46,730 nucleotides of DNA from Clostridiaceae bacterium. GTDB lineage: Bacteria; Bacillota; Clostridia; Tissierellales; Sporanaerobacteraceae. This document shows, piece by piece, positions 1-8,225 of the stretch (within the stretch, counting starts at the first letter, position 1; the number at the start of each line of letters is the position of its first letter). A model generated the notes under the pieces. The model saw only the letters and a program-made list of their open reading frames with translations. It made no database searches and was not told the DNA's origin. The stretch lies in NCBI GenBank assembly GCA_019391515.1, contig JAHXQP010000026.1, positions 1 through 46,730 of the forward strand, read 5' to 3'. Both the position numbers and the translations under genes were made by a program.

Positions 1-95
1 TCACACCTGTTCCCATACCGAACACAGCAGTTAAGCCTCCTAACGCCTATGGTACTTGAGTGGTAACGCTCTGGGAGAGTAGGAAGTTGCCAGAT
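1..95 (+). rRNA. rrf: 5S ribosomal RNA, 3' part (5' end outside window)
   Basis: The window opens inside a 5S rRNA. The conserved run around CACCTGTTCCCATACCGAAC and the tail GGGAGAGTAGGAAGTTGCCA are characteristic of Firmicute 5S rRNA. Roughly the first 20-25 nucleotides are missing off the left edge. It should be the last gene of an rRNA operon, since a strong terminator follows directly. The 3' end is placed at about 95 by similarity to known 5S ends and may be off by a few bases. Confidence 0.93.
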
Positions 96-111
96 CCAAA
101 TACATAGAAAT

Positions 112-148
112 AAAAGCTCTATCTCGTAGGTCGAGGTAGGGCTTTTTT
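112..148 (+). terminator. Rho-independent terminator of the rRNA operon
   Basis: The arm AAAAGCTCTATCTCG pairs with CGAGGTAGGGCTTTT across a short loop, with G-T wobbles in the middle, and a T-run follows. It sits 17 bases after the 5S rRNA. Confidence 0.85.
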
Positions 149-157
149 AGTGAAATC

Positions 158-186
158 TTGTATTGTTAATATATATATATTATAAT
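158..186 (+). promoter_or_regulatory. Promoter of the thioredoxin-like gene
   Basis: TTGTAT (158-163) and TATAAT (181-186) are separated by 17 bp. The -10 is perfect and the -35 is weak. It lies between the rRNA terminator and the next start codon. Confidence 0.5.
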
Positions 187-241
187 TTAATCAGTCTATT
201 AATAAGATATATTGATGGTTATATAAAGGGGGATTTAAACC

Positions 242-748
242 ATGGATATTAAAAAAATGTTTCATAGTGGTATTTCTTTTGAAGAATTTGTAAACATGGA
301 TGAAGATTCTTATAAAGAAAAAACATTAGAAGTTTTTAATAGTATAGATTTTAGTGGTGAATTTGTTGAAAGAGTTAAATCTATAGATAAAAATGTAAAA
401 ATTTTAATATGTGCGGAAATTTGGTGTCCAGATTGTATGATAAATGTACCTGTTGTAGAAAAAATGAGAAATATGAATAACAAAATTGAAATTTCCATAG
501 TTAGCAGAGAAGGAAATGAAGAATTTTTTAAAAAGTTTAATAATGGTGAGAAGGTAAGGATACCTACTTTTATATTTTATGATGAAGAATTTAATTTACT
601 TGGTACTTTTATTGAAAGGCCTAGAATTGTAAAAGAAGTTTATAGAACTGACAATCAAACAACTATTATTGTTACAATGAGAAAGTATAGAAAAGGTGAA
701 TATACTGAGGAAACTTTAAAAGATATATTAAATACCTTGAAATACTAG
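242..748 (+). CDS. Thioredoxin-like protein with a WCPDC active site
   Basis: A 168-residue protein with a thioredoxin fold. The hydrophobic strand VKILICAEIWCPDC carries Cys62 and Cys65 in a C-P-D-C arrangement, and the RIPTF segment near residue 117 supplies the expected cis-proline. There is no signal peptide or lipobox, so it should act in the cytoplasm as a thiol reductase or disulfide exchange factor. The CPDC pair differs from CGPC of housekeeping thioredoxin and is common in a group of small Firmicute thioredoxin-family proteins whose partners are unknown. An extra N-terminal helical stretch of about 50 residues precedes the fold. GGGGG just upstream serves as ribosome binding site. 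It appears monocistronic. Family is well supported; substrate is not known. Confidence 0.8.
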   Translation: MDIKKMFHSGISFEEFVNMDEDSYKEKTLEVFNSIDFSGEFVERVKSIDKNVKILICAEIWCPDCMINVPVVEKMRNMNNKIEISIVSREGNEEFFKKFNNGEKVRIPTFIFYDEEFNLLGTFIERPRIVKEVYRTDNQTTIIVTMRKYRKGEYTEETLKDILNTLKY

Positions 749-767
749 ATCAGAAGAATATAGTGTT

Positions 768-816
768 AGTGAACTACTACCACTTATAGAAGATAGGAGA
801 ATTCTTGCTAAGAGGG
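768..816 (+). other. Possible decayed end of an IS200/IS605-type element
   Basis: The stretch AGTGAACTACTACCACTTAT, followed by an imperfect inverted arm and TTCTTGCTAAGAGG, resembles the right-end hairpin often seen at the end of IS200/IS605-family elements in clostridia. No transposase or TnpB reading frame survives nearby, and the hairpin arms no longer pair well. The call rests on remembered similarity only. Confidence 0.22.
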
Positions 817-979
817 GTTAAAATTGATAGTTATGTATAAGATTTACTTAATATTTTATGTAGACAAGCCATAATTTTAATATTGTTTACCTATAAAATA
901 TAGTATAAAAAGAATAGAGCGGGGAGAAATAAAAAGGAAACACCACTAAAACAATAAAATATAAATCCTTTCAAGGCAG

Positions 980-995
980 ATTACTTATATAGTGT
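980..995 (+). promoter_or_regulatory. Putative NrdR box 1 upstream of nrdJ
   Basis: The 16-mer ending TATATAGTGT matches about 11 of 16 positions of the NrdR consensus ACACWATATATWGTGT. It ends one base before the -35 element of the nrdJ promoter, where a bound repressor would interfere with polymerase. Confidence 0.35.
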
Positions 996-996
996 T

Positions 997-1025
997 TTGA
1001 CATTAAAAAAGCCAGATGATACAAT
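997..1025 (+). promoter_or_regulatory. Promoter of nrdJ
   Basis: TTGACA (997-1002), a 17-bp spacer and TACAAT (1020-1025) form a near-consensus sigma-A promoter. Transcription would start near 1032, giving a leader of about 47 nt. The remainder of 749-996 shows no gene; I looked for a cobalamin riboswitch and did not see one. Confidence 0.75.
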
Positions 1026-1049
1026 AAGTTGTGTTACAAACAAATCGGT

Positions 1050-1065
1050 ACACTAAATATAGAAT
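1050..1065 (+). promoter_or_regulatory. Putative NrdR box 2 in the nrdJ leader
   Basis: ACACTAAATATAGAAT matches 13 of 16 positions of the NrdR consensus. It lies between the predicted transcription start and the ribosome binding site of nrdJ, 70 bp from box 1. That spacing is longer than usual for NrdR pairs. Confidence 0.4.
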
Positions 1066-1078
1066 CGAGGGGGATTTT

Positions 1079-3331
1079 ATGAAACTTACAAATAATGCAC
1101 TAACGGTGCTTGAAAGAAGATACCTAGCTAAAGATGAAAATGGGAATGTGATAGAAGAGCCTAGTGAAATGTTTGAGAGAGTAGCAAATTATATAGCGCA
1201 GGCAGATAAAATATATGATGAAAAAGCGGATATAAACAAAACATCTAAAACTTTTTATGACATAATGACTAATTTAGAATTTATACCTAATTCACCTACT
1301 TTAATGAATGCTGGAAGAGAACTAGGACAATTGTCAGCTTGTTTTGTTCTTCCTGTAGAAGATTCCATGGAGGGCATTTTTGATGCTATAAAAAACTCTG
1401 CCTTAATACATAAAAGTGGAGGCGGTACAGGATTTAGTTTTTCTAGACTAAGACCTAAAGGATCTACTGTAAAATCTACAGGTGGAGTTGCATCTGGACC
1501 AGTTAGCTTTATGAAAGTGTTTAATTCAGCTACAGAAGCTGTAAAACAGGGTGGTACTCGAAGAGGAGCTAATATGGGGATTTTAAGGATAGACCATCCA
1601 GATATTATGGAATTTATATCTTGTAAAGAAGATACTAAAGAAATAACTAATTTTAATATAAGTGTAGGAATTACAGAAGGTTTTATGGAAGCAGTGGAAA
1701 AAGGGGAGAATTATGACCTTATAGATCCACATACTAATAAAGCTATTGGAAGTTTAAATGCAAGAAAAGTATTTAAACATATTGTAGAAAAGGCTTGGAG
1801 TACTGGAGAACCTGGAATAGTATTTTTAGATAGGATTAATAAAACTAGTACTGTTCGAAAGTTAGGAGAAATAGAAAGTACCAACCCTTGTGGCGAGCAG
1901 CCTTTATTGCCTTTTGAATCTTGTAATCTAGGTTCTATAAATCTTTCCAAAATGATTAAAAAGGGTACGAAAGGGTATGAAGTAGATTATAATAGATTAC
2001 AGGATGTAGTATATACTTCTGTACATTTCTTAGATAATGTAATAGATATGAATAAATATCCACTAAAAGAGATAGATGAAATGACTAAAAAGACTAGGAA
2101 AATTGGACTTGGAGTTATGGGGTTTGCAGATTTATTATTTTATTTAGAAATACCTTATAATTCACAAGAAGCTGTTGATCTAGCAGAAGAAATAATGGGT
2201 TTTATTGATAAAAAGTCTAAGGAAAAATCTATGGAATTAGCAGAAAAAAGAGGTATATTCCCAGCTTATGAATTTAGTAGTTTTAAGGAAAGTGGGACTG
2301 AAATAAGAAACTCTACAACAACTACTATAGCCCCTACTGGTACAATAAGTATTATTGCTGGAGCAAGTAGTGGAATTGAACCTCTATTTGCCATTTCATT
2401 TATGAGAAATGTAATGGATAATGATAGATTAGTAGAAGTTCACCCTTATTTTGAAAAGCTTGCTAAAGAGAGAGGTTTTTATTCGGTGGAACTAATGGAA
2501 AAAATAGCTGAGGAAGGTTCTATATCCAATATAGAAGAAATACCAGAAGATATAAAAAAGATATTTGTAACTGCTCATGATATTTCACCTTTTTGGCATA
2601 TAAAGATGCAAGCAGCATTTCAAAATCATGTAGACAATGCTGTATCCAAAACAGTTAACTTTAGTAATGATGCCACCAAAGAAGAAGTGGAAGAAGTATA
2701 TATGTTAGCTTATAAATTAGGTTGTAAAGGTGTTACAATATATAGAGATGGTAGTAGGGAAAATCAAGTATTAAGTACTGCGAAAAAAGAAGAAAATAAA
2801 GATAATGATTTCAAAGTGAAACCTAGAATGAGACCAGAAATAACAAGAGGCATAACTGAGAAAGTTAAAATAGGCTGTGGAAATCTCTATATAACAGTAA
2901 ACTATGATGAAAATGGTATATGTGAAGTCTTTACGAACTTAGGAAGAGCAGGAGGTTGCCCAAGTCAAAGTGAAGCTACTAGTAGACTTATATCTATAGC
3001 ACTTCGTTCAGGAATGGATGTAGAGGAAGTCGTAGAACAGTTGAAAGGAATAAGATGTCACTCTACATTAAGACAAAAGGCAACTAACAACAATATAAAA
3101 GTTCTTTCTTGTCCAGATGCAATAGGAAAGGCAATAGAAAAAGCTATGAAAACTTGTGAATGTGCAGAAAATAAAAATATAAATTATTCTTCAAAAAATG
3201 AAGAGGATAGTATTAATATTAATAGTAATACTAGAGATAATGTAGCAGTATGTCCAGAATGCGGGAGTAATATAGAGCATGAAAGTGGATGTACTATATG
3301 TAGAAGCTGTGGTTATTCTAAATGTAATTAA
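1079..3331 (+). CDS. nrdJ: Adenosylcobalamin-dependent (class II) ribonucleotide reductase
   Basis: Converts ribonucleotides to deoxyribonucleotides in the cytoplasm using a B12-generated thiyl radical, without need for oxygen. The 750-residue protein has the catalytic NPCGE motif (residues 269-273, Cys271), an upstream redox partner Cys88 in SACFVLP, the glycine-rich [14 protein letters not shown] segment, a TSCPD-type domain near residues 590-675 and a C-terminal four-cysteine ribbon starting at residue 725. This is the layout of the zinc-ribbon NrdJ subfamily. The start at 1079 is chosen because GAGGGGG lies 5-10 bases before it; an in-frame ATG at 1031 would add 16 residues but overlaps the predicted transcription start. 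A good promoter and two possible NrdR boxes precede it. A radical SAM gene follows 11 bases later and may be cotranscribed. Confidence 0.95.
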   Translation: MKLTNNALTVLERRYLAKDENGNVIEEPSEMFERVANYIAQADKIYDEKADINKTSKTFYDIMTNLEFIPNSPTLMNAGRELGQLSACFVLPVEDSMEGIFDAIKNSALIHKSGGGTGFSFSRLRPKGSTVKSTGGVASGPVSFMKVFNSATEAVKQGGTRRGANMGILRIDHPDIMEFISCKEDTKEITNFNISVGITEGFMEAVEKGENYDLIDPHTNKAIGSLNARKVFKHIVEKAWSTGEPGIVFLDRINKTSTVRKLGEIESTNPCGEQPLLPFESCNLGSINLSKMIKKGTKGYEVDYNRLQDVVYTSVHFLDNVIDMNKYPLKEIDEMTKKTRKIGLGVMGFADLLFYLEIPYNSQEAVDLAEEIMGFIDKKSKEKSMELAEKRGIFPAYEFSSFKESGTEIRNSTTTTIAPTGTISIIAGASSGIEPLFAISFMRNVMDNDRLVEVHPYFEKLAKERGFYSVELMEKIAEEGSISNIEEIPEDIKKIFVTAHDISPFWHIKMQAAFQNHVDNAVSKTVNFSNDATKEEVEEVYMLAYKLGCKGVTIYRDGSRENQVLSTAKKEENKDNDFKVKPRMRPEITRGITEKVKIGCGNLYITVNYDENGICEVFTNLGRAGGCPSQSEATSRLISIALRSGMDVEEVVEQLKGIRCHSTLRQKATNNNIKVLSCPDAIGKAIEKAMKTCECAENKNINYSSKNEEDSININSNTRDNVAVCPECGSNIEHESGCTICRSCGYSKCN

Positions 3332-3342
3332 GGAGAGATAAT

Positions 3343-4212
3343 ATGAGATATGAAGGTACAGTTTATAGACCGCCAAGTGAAGCTTATAGTCTTATAGTTC
3401 AAGCTACTATAGGTTGTTCACATAATAGATGTACTTTTTGTTCTATGTATAAGGATAAAAAATTTAGAATTAGACCCTTAGAAGAAATAATAAAAGATCT
3501 GATGATTGGAAGACAAAATTATAAGAATATAAAAAGAATATTTATAGCTGATGGCGATGGTCTTATTATGAAAATGGATTATTTAAGAAAAATATTGAGA
3601 GCAATAAAGGAACTTTTTCCAGAATGTGAAAGGGTTGGAATATATGGTTCTCCTAGATCTATTTTAGGAAAAAGCAAAGATGAGCTTTTAGAATTAAAAG
3701 ATTTAGGTTTAGGAATTATATACTTAGGTGTAGAATCTGGAAGTGATAAAATTTTAAACAAGATTAAAAAGGGAGTTACTTCAACTGAAATGATATTAGC
3801 AGGTGAAAGAGTGGTAGAAACAGGAATTAAACTTTCTGTAACCCTTATATCAGGTATAGGAGGAAAGGAACTTTCGCAAGAGCATGCTATTGAATCAGCC
3901 AGAGTTATGAATGAAATAAATCCTGATTATATAGGACTTCTTACACTTCTTGTAAATGAAGGTACAGGGCTTCATGATGAAATTCAAAATGGAGAGTTTC
4001 AACTTTTAACTCCTGAAGAGGTGCTTATTGAGACTAGACAACTTGTTAATAGACTTGAAGTTGATAATTGTATATTTAGGAGCAATCATGCTTCCAATTA
4101 TGTTGCATTGGGAGGAACTTTAAAAGAAGATAAGGATTTAATATTGGCTCAAATAGATGAAGGTTTAAAATTAGAAGGTTTAGAAGAAGGAGAAGTATTT
4201 AGAAGGTTATAA
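3343..4212 (+). CDS. Radical SAM protein of unknown substrate
   Basis: A 289-residue radical SAM enzyme. The cluster-binding motif is in ATIGCSHNRCTFCSMYK, with four residues between the first two cysteines and two before the third (CX4CX2C) rather than the classical CX3CX2C. It is followed by the expected glycine-rich and GVESGSDKILNKIKKG segments of the TIM barrel. No extra cysteine cluster (SPASM) or B12 domain is visible. Proteins of this length and motif are common in anaerobic Firmicutes and are usually annotated only as radical SAM proteins. It starts 11 bases after nrdJ behind AAGGAGAG, so it is probably in the same transcript, but that does not prove a role in nucleotide reduction. 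Confidence 0.85.
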   Translation: MRYEGTVYRPPSEAYSLIVQATIGCSHNRCTFCSMYKDKKFRIRPLEEIIKDLMIGRQNYKNIKRIFIADGDGLIMKMDYLRKILRAIKELFPECERVGIYGSPRSILGKSKDELLELKDLGLGIIYLGVESGSDKILNKIKKGVTSTEMILAGERVVETGIKLSVTLISGIGGKELSQEHAIESARVMNEINPDYIGLLTLLVNEGTGLHDEIQNGEFQLLTPEEVLIETRQLVNRLEVDNCIFRSNHASNYVALGGTLKEDKDLILAQIDEGLKLEGLEEGEVFRRL

Positions 4213-4219
4213 AAATATA

Positions 4220-4248
4220 TTGCAAAATATAAAATTTAGTGGTATAAT
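4220..4248 (+). promoter_or_regulatory. Promoter of the uraA transcript
   Basis: TTGCAA (4220-4225), a 17-bp spacer and a perfect TATAAT (4243-4248). The start site near 4255 places the first PyrR-type hairpin at the very 5' end of the transcript. Confidence 0.75.
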
Positions 4249-4269
4249 GGTAAAAATGAGAGGCACACG

Positions 4270-4357
4270 AATCTTTAATTCAGTCCTGTGAGACTGGCAA
4301 GATTGTGATAAACGGTTAGTTATACAAAAAACTTCTTGCTAGTTGCAAGAAGTTTTT
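4270..4357 (+). promoter_or_regulatory. PyrR-type attenuator 1: binding hairpin plus terminator
   Basis: Hairpin 4270-4304 pairs AATCTT with AAGATT and CAGTC with GACTG, and displays CAGTCCTGTGAGACTGGCAA, the PyrR-binding core seen in Bacillus pyr leaders. A terminator follows: ACTTCTTGC (4331-4339) pairs with GCAAGAAGT (4345-4353), then T7. The bases TGGCAAG (4295-4301) can instead pair with CTTGCTA (4335-4341), an antiterminator that excludes both other hairpins. By analogy with B. subtilis, UMP-loaded PyrR would hold the first hairpin and cause termination. The pyrR gene itself is not in the window. Confidence 0.85.
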
Positions 4358-4380
4358 TTATTACAATCAAATAGTGTAAG

Positions 4381-4446
4381 CCTTTTAAATCAGTCCTGTG
4401 AGGCTGAAAAAGGGAGATTTTAAAATCTCCTTTAATAAAGAGGAGG
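4381..4446 (+). promoter_or_regulatory. PyrR-type element 2, adjoining the uraA ribosome binding site
   Basis: A second binding hairpin pairs CCTTTT (4381-4386) with AAAAGG (4408-4413) and displays CAGTCCTGTGAGGCTG. Directly after it lies the palindrome GGAGATTTTAAAATCTCC (4413-4430), and after that CTCC-TTT can pair with AAA-GGAG (up to 4445), which would cover the uraA Shine-Dalgarno AGGAGG (4441-4446). The two downstream hairpins share CTCC and exclude each other. The arrangement suggests translational control, or a second attenuation step because a T-run follows. Confidence 0.7.
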
Positions 4447-4453
4447 TTTTTTT

Positions 4454-5710
4454 ATGAGTGAAAATGTGTTAAAAGAAAAAACTTGTACTAAAAATAGTTT
4501 AAACATGAAAGAGTCTTCAAAAAGGACTATTTTAGCTTTGCAACATTTAATTGCCATGTTTGGTGCAACAGTTCTTGTACCAATACTGACAGGATTAAAT
4601 CCATCTATAGCTTTGTTTTCGGCAGGAATGGGAACATTAATATTTCATGCATGTACAAAAGGTAAGGTACCAGTGTTTTTAGGTTCATCCTTTGCATTTA
4701 TTCCAGTTATGTTAACGGTTAAAGAAATGTATAACGGAGATTTATCTTATGCTCAAGGTGGGATGATGGTAGCGGGGGTTATATATGTATTATTATCTTT
4801 TATAGTGAAGAAAATTGGTGTAGATAAAATAAAGAAGTATTTACCATCACAAGTAGTAGGTCCTATGATAATAGTAATAGGTATGAATCTTATACCAACA
4901 GCTTTTAATATGGCTTCTGAAAACTTTTTAATTGCAATAATTACTCTTACAACAGCACTAATTATAAATTTTAAAGCCAAAGGTTTTTTAAAACAACTAT
5001 CTATCTTAATAGCCGTAATAGTAGGATATTTAGTTGCCCTAAAAGTTGGGATAGTAGATGTAACATTGATAAAAGAAAGCCCAATTATATCGGCACCACC
5101 TTTTAATCTTCCTAAATTTGATATAGGAGCTATAGCTATAATAGCACCAGTAGTATTGGCAGTATTTATGGAGCATATTGGGGATATAACTACTAACGGT
5201 CAAGTAGTAGGTAAAAATTTCATCGAGGATCCAGGGTTAAACAGAACATTACTTGGCGATGGTTTAGCCACTATGGCTGCTTCTTTAATAGGAGGTCCTG
5301 CTAATACAACTTATGGAGAAAATACAGGAGTCCTTGCTATAACAAAAAATTATGATCCATCAATACTAAGACTATCAGCAGTATTCGCTATAATACTAGG
5401 TTTTGTATCTAAAATAGGAGCATTATTAAGTACAATACCAACATCAGTAATGGGTGGAATTAGTATTATGTTATTCAGTATGATATCTTTAATCGGGGTT
5501 AAGACTATAAAAAATGATGAAGTTAAGTTTAATTTTAAAAATGTATTGGTGATGGCTACTATATTAGTGCTTGGATTAGGAAGTGGAATAATAGAAAAAA
5601 GATTAGGTGTAACTATAGGAATACCAATAACAGATACCGTTAAAATAACGGGATTAAGCTTTGCAGCTATTGTAGGAGTAGTATTAAATAGAGTATTAAA
5701 TGGAAACTAG
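4454..5710 (+). CDS. uraA: Uracil permease (NCS2 family)
   Basis: A 418-residue membrane transporter of the nucleobase:cation symporter-2 family, importing uracil with protons. The N-terminal LQHLIAMFGATVLVPILTG, the central GHIGD-like EHIGDITTNGQVVGK and the GGPANTTYGENTGVLAITK signature of uracil carriers are all present, with about a dozen hydrophobic segments over the length. Start ATG at 4454 is 7 bases after AGGAGG. Two tandem PyrR-type leader elements precede it, so expression should fall when UMP is plentiful. A strong terminator follows, so it is monocistronic. Confidence 0.93.
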   Translation: MSENVLKEKTCTKNSLNMKESSKRTILALQHLIAMFGATVLVPILTGLNPSIALFSAGMGTLIFHACTKGKVPVFLGSSFAFIPVMLTVKEMYNGDLSYAQGGMMVAGVIYVLLSFIVKKIGVDKIKKYLPSQVVGPMIIVIGMNLIPTAFNMASENFLIAIITLTTALIINFKAKGFLKQLSILIAVIVGYLVALKVGIVDVTLIKESPIISAPPFNLPKFDIGAIAIIAPVVLAVFMEHIGDITTNGQVVGKNFIEDPGLNRTLLGDGLATMAASLIGGPANTTYGENTGVLAITKNYDPSILRLSAVFAIILGFVSKIGALLSTIPTSVMGGISIMLFSMISLIGVKTIKNDEVKFNFKNVLVMATILVLGLGSGIIEKRLGVTIGIPITDTVKITGLSFAAIVGVVLNRVLNGN

Positions 5711-5726
5711 ATTATAAAATGTTTTT

Positions 5727-5766
5727 AAAGCTGTATTGTTATATCAGTATAACAATACAGCTTTTT
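5727..5766 (+). terminator. Terminator of uraA
   Basis: AAAGCTGTATTGTTAT pairs with the later ATAACAATACAGCTTT around a short loop, then T-rich sequence. Confidence 0.88.
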
Positions 5767-5768
5767 AT

Positions 5769-5797
5769 TTTACAAAATAAAAAATAATGTATAAAAT
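5769..5797 (+). promoter_or_regulatory. Promoter of the flavoprotein gene
   Basis: TTTACA (5769-5774), 17-bp spacer, TAAAAT (5792-5797). Confidence 0.45.
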
Positions 5798-5845
5798 AGG
5801 ATAAGAAAACAAAATATTTTATAAATTATAAAAGGAGTCATATAT

Positions 5846-7081
5846 ATGAAAGTAATAGTTATTGGTGGTGGTGCTGCAGGAATGGTAGCAGCTATTTCTG
5901 CAAAGAGAAATGGTGCAGATGTAATTATATTAGAAAGAAATTCAAGAGTAGGTAAGAAAATATTAGCTACAGGAAATGGGAGATGCAATTATACAAATAA
6001 ATTTTTACAATTAGAAAACTATCATGGAAAAAACTCGAAATTTGTTTATAGTCCATTATCCCAATTTGGTGTAGAGGAAACCATATCTTTTTTTGAAACA
6101 CTAGGTATTGTTCCAGCAGTTGAAGAAGGTGGAAAAGTCTTTCCTCTATCTTTCCAAGCTTCCAGTGTATTAGATGTTTTAAGATATGAGCTAGAAGATC
6201 TTGGAGTAAGGATACTATGTGATGCATTTGCTAAAGATGTAAAAAAGAAAAGTGAAAAATTTTTAGTTCAATTAAATGATGGAAGGGAAATAAGTGGAGA
6301 TAGAGTAATAATAGCTACGGGTGGAAAAGCTATGCCTTCTACAGGCTCAGATGGAAATGGATATGAATTAGCTAAGAAATTAGGGCATAGTATAGTAGAA
6401 GTCTTTCCGGGTCTTGTACAATTAAAATTGGAAGAGAATTTTCTAAATAGTATTGCTGGAGTTAAAGTAGTAGGTATGGCATCTCTTATATATAAAAATA
6501 AAATTCTAAGGGAAGATAAAGGGGATATACTCTTTACTAATTATGGTATATCTGGGCCTCCAATACTTCAAATAAGTAGGAAAGCTTTAGAGCTTTTAAA
6601 TAATGGTAAAAAACCAATATTGAAAGTATCAATTATAGATAGTATGGGCAAAGAAGAGTTAAAAAAACGTTTAAAAATACGATTTAACTATATGCCTAAA
6701 AAGAGTATAGAAATTGGCCTTATAGGTCTTATAAATAAGAAATTAATACCAGTGATATTAAGAGAAAGTAAAATTGATAAATTAAAAAAAATAGCTAATC
6801 TATCCAATGAAGATATAGAAAATTTAGCTAATATACTAACTAACTGGAGATTTGAAATAAAGGGCAGTAAATCTTGGGATAATGCGCAAGTAACAGCAGG
6901 AGGAATAGATACAAAGGATATAGATAGTAGTACAATGGAGTCTAAACTAATTAAAGGACTTTATTTTGCAGGAGAGATAATAGATATAGATGGAGATTGT
7001 GGAGGATTTAATCTACAATGGGCTTGGTCATCAGGTTATACTGCTGGTGAAAGTTCTGCTCGAATAAAGAAGATGGCGTAA
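5846..7081 (+). CDS. BaiN/HI0933-family NAD(P)/FAD-dependent oxidoreductase
   Basis: A 411-residue flavoprotein. The N-terminal dinucleotide-binding fold VIGGGAAGMVAAISAKRNGA is followed by ERNSRVGKKILATGNGRCNY, the hallmark of the HI0933/BaiN family, then an internal ATGGKAMPSTGSDGNGY segment and the C-terminal FAD site LYFAGEIIDIDGDCGGFNLQ with AWSSGYTAG. Members are cytoplasmic; BaiN of a bile-acid-converting clostridium is proposed to reduce the steroid ring, but most homologues in non-gut species have no known substrate, so no bile-acid role is inferred. Own promoter and downstream terminator make it a single-gene unit; AAGGAG precedes the start. Confidence 0.88.
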   Translation: MKVIVIGGGAAGMVAAISAKRNGADVIILERNSRVGKKILATGNGRCNYTNKFLQLENYHGKNSKFVYSPLSQFGVEETISFFETLGIVPAVEEGGKVFPLSFQASSVLDVLRYELEDLGVRILCDAFAKDVKKKSEKFLVQLNDGREISGDRVIIATGGKAMPSTGSDGNGYELAKKLGHSIVEVFPGLVQLKLEENFLNSIAGVKVVGMASLIYKNKILREDKGDILFTNYGISGPPILQISRKALELLNNGKKPILKVSIIDSMGKEELKKRLKIRFNYMPKKSIEIGLIGLINKKLIPVILRESKIDKLKKIANLSNEDIENLANILTNWRFEIKGSKSWDNAQVTAGGIDTKDIDSSTMESKLIKGLYFAGEIIDIDGDCGGFNLQWAWSSGYTAGESSARIKKMA

Positions 7082-7103
7082 GTTATATTATTGATAAATA
7101 TTG

Positions 7104-7129
7104 GAGAGACTGAAAGATCTCTCTTTTTT
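7104..7129 (+). terminator. Terminator of the flavoprotein gene
   Basis: GAGAG (7104-7108) pairs with CTCTC (7119-7123), followed by a T6 run. The stem is short, so it is a moderate terminator. Confidence 0.6.
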
Positions 7130-7165
7130 AAATTTTAATGTAATTTTAGTCAATATAAATAGAAC

Positions 7166-7194
7166 TTGACTGAAGGAAAGATTAAGCATAAAAT
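7166..7194 (+). promoter_or_regulatory. Promoter of the SorC-type regulator operon
   Basis: TTGACT (7166-7171), 17-bp spacer, TAAAAT (7189-7194). Confidence 0.6.
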
Positions 7195-7245
7195 ATATGT
7201 GAAATTAATTTTACAATATGAAAAAAAATTCAAGGAAGGTTTGAC

Positions 7246-8214
7246 ATGAATAAGAATACATATAGTATAAGATTAATGGTAAAATGTGCTCAAATGTATT
7301 ATGAAGAAGATTTAAATCAAGGAGAAATAGCTGGGAAACTACAGATTTCAAAGTCTTCAGTATCTAGAATATTGGCCTCAGCTAGAGAGAAAGAAATAGT
7401 TAAAATTATAGTAAAAAATCCAATGAAAGATGAATATTTAAAATTAGAGAAAGATTTAGAAGATAAGTTTAAATTAAAAGAAGTGATAATTATAGATAGT
7501 ATGTCCAATGATCCAGAAGAAATAAAGAAAGGACTTGGAAAGGCAGCGGCAGAATATCTGCAAAGAGTTGTTAAAAATGGACAACTAATAGGAGTAACTT
7601 GGGGAACAACATTAAGTAAAATCAAAGATTATGTTAAAAATGATAAGAATAAAGATGTAACTTTTATACCATTAGTTGGAGGAATAGGGGAGTCAAATAT
7701 TGATATACAGCCTAATAGTATAGCACTGGATTTGTCTAGGAAATTTAAGGGTCATTGTAAACTATTGCACGCACCTTCTATAGTAGATGATCCATTTAGA
7801 AGAGATATGTTTATAAAAGATAAAAATATACAGAACTTTTTTCAGACTATGAAAAAGGCCGACATTTCGATAATGGGTATAGGATCTCCATTTATAAGTA
7901 GTTCTACTCTTATGGAAAGCGGATATATAACTAAAGAAGACATAGAAGAACTAAGAAAGGGAGGAGCAGTAGGAGATATATCTTCCCTATTTATTGATGG
8001 ATATGGAAATGGAGATTTTTTTGAATTAAACAAAAGGATTATAGGAATTAACTTAGACGATTTAAAAAAGATACCTTTAAAAATTGGGGTAGCTGGCCAT
8101 ATATCTAAGAAAAGAGCTATATTAGCAGCTATATTAGGAGGATATTTAGATATTCTTATTACTGATAGTATAACAGCAAAGGAAATTCTTAATCTACAAT
8201 ATTATATTAAATAG
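7246..8214 (+). CDS. SorC/DeoR-type sugar-responsive transcriptional regulator
   Basis: A 322-residue DNA-binding regulator. Residues 1-55 form a helix-turn-helix (YYEEDLNQGEIAGKLQISKS then SVSRILASAREKEIV), and residues 60-320 form the effector domain of the SorC family, with VTWGTTLSKIKDYV and the IGINLDDLKKIPLKIGVAGH segment near the C-terminus. This family senses phosphorylated sugars or polyols and usually controls the adjacent catabolic genes. It lies 11 bases before a SAF-domain dehydrogenase gene, making that enzyme its most likely target and suggesting autoregulation from the shared promoter. No transporter is linked, so the inducer cannot be named. Confidence 0.88.
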   Translation: MNKNTYSIRLMVKCAQMYYEEDLNQGEIAGKLQISKSSVSRILASAREKEIVKIIVKNPMKDEYLKLEKDLEDKFKLKEVIIIDSMSNDPEEIKKGLGKAAAEYLQRVVKNGQLIGVTWGTTLSKIKDYVKNDKNKDVTFIPLVGGIGESNIDIQPNSIALDLSRKFKGHCKLLHAPSIVDDPFRRDMFIKDKNIQNFFQTMKKADISIMGIGSPFISSSTLMESGYITKEDIEELRKGGAVGDISSLFIDGYGNGDFFELNKRIIGINLDDLKKIPLKIGVAGHISKKRAILAAILGGYLDILITDSITAKEILNLQYYIK

Positions 8215-8225
8215 GAGGAATTTAA

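Noticed and set aside
740-1078. Cobalamin riboswitch before the B12-dependent reductase
   Set aside because: No B12-box-like consensus or long structured leader is visible, and the predicted leader is only about 47 nt.
4381-4453. Second uraA hairpin as a plain Rho-independent terminator
   Set aside because: The stem is bulged and short and overlaps the Shine-Dalgarno; translational control is at least as likely, so it was kept as a regulatory element rather than a terminator.
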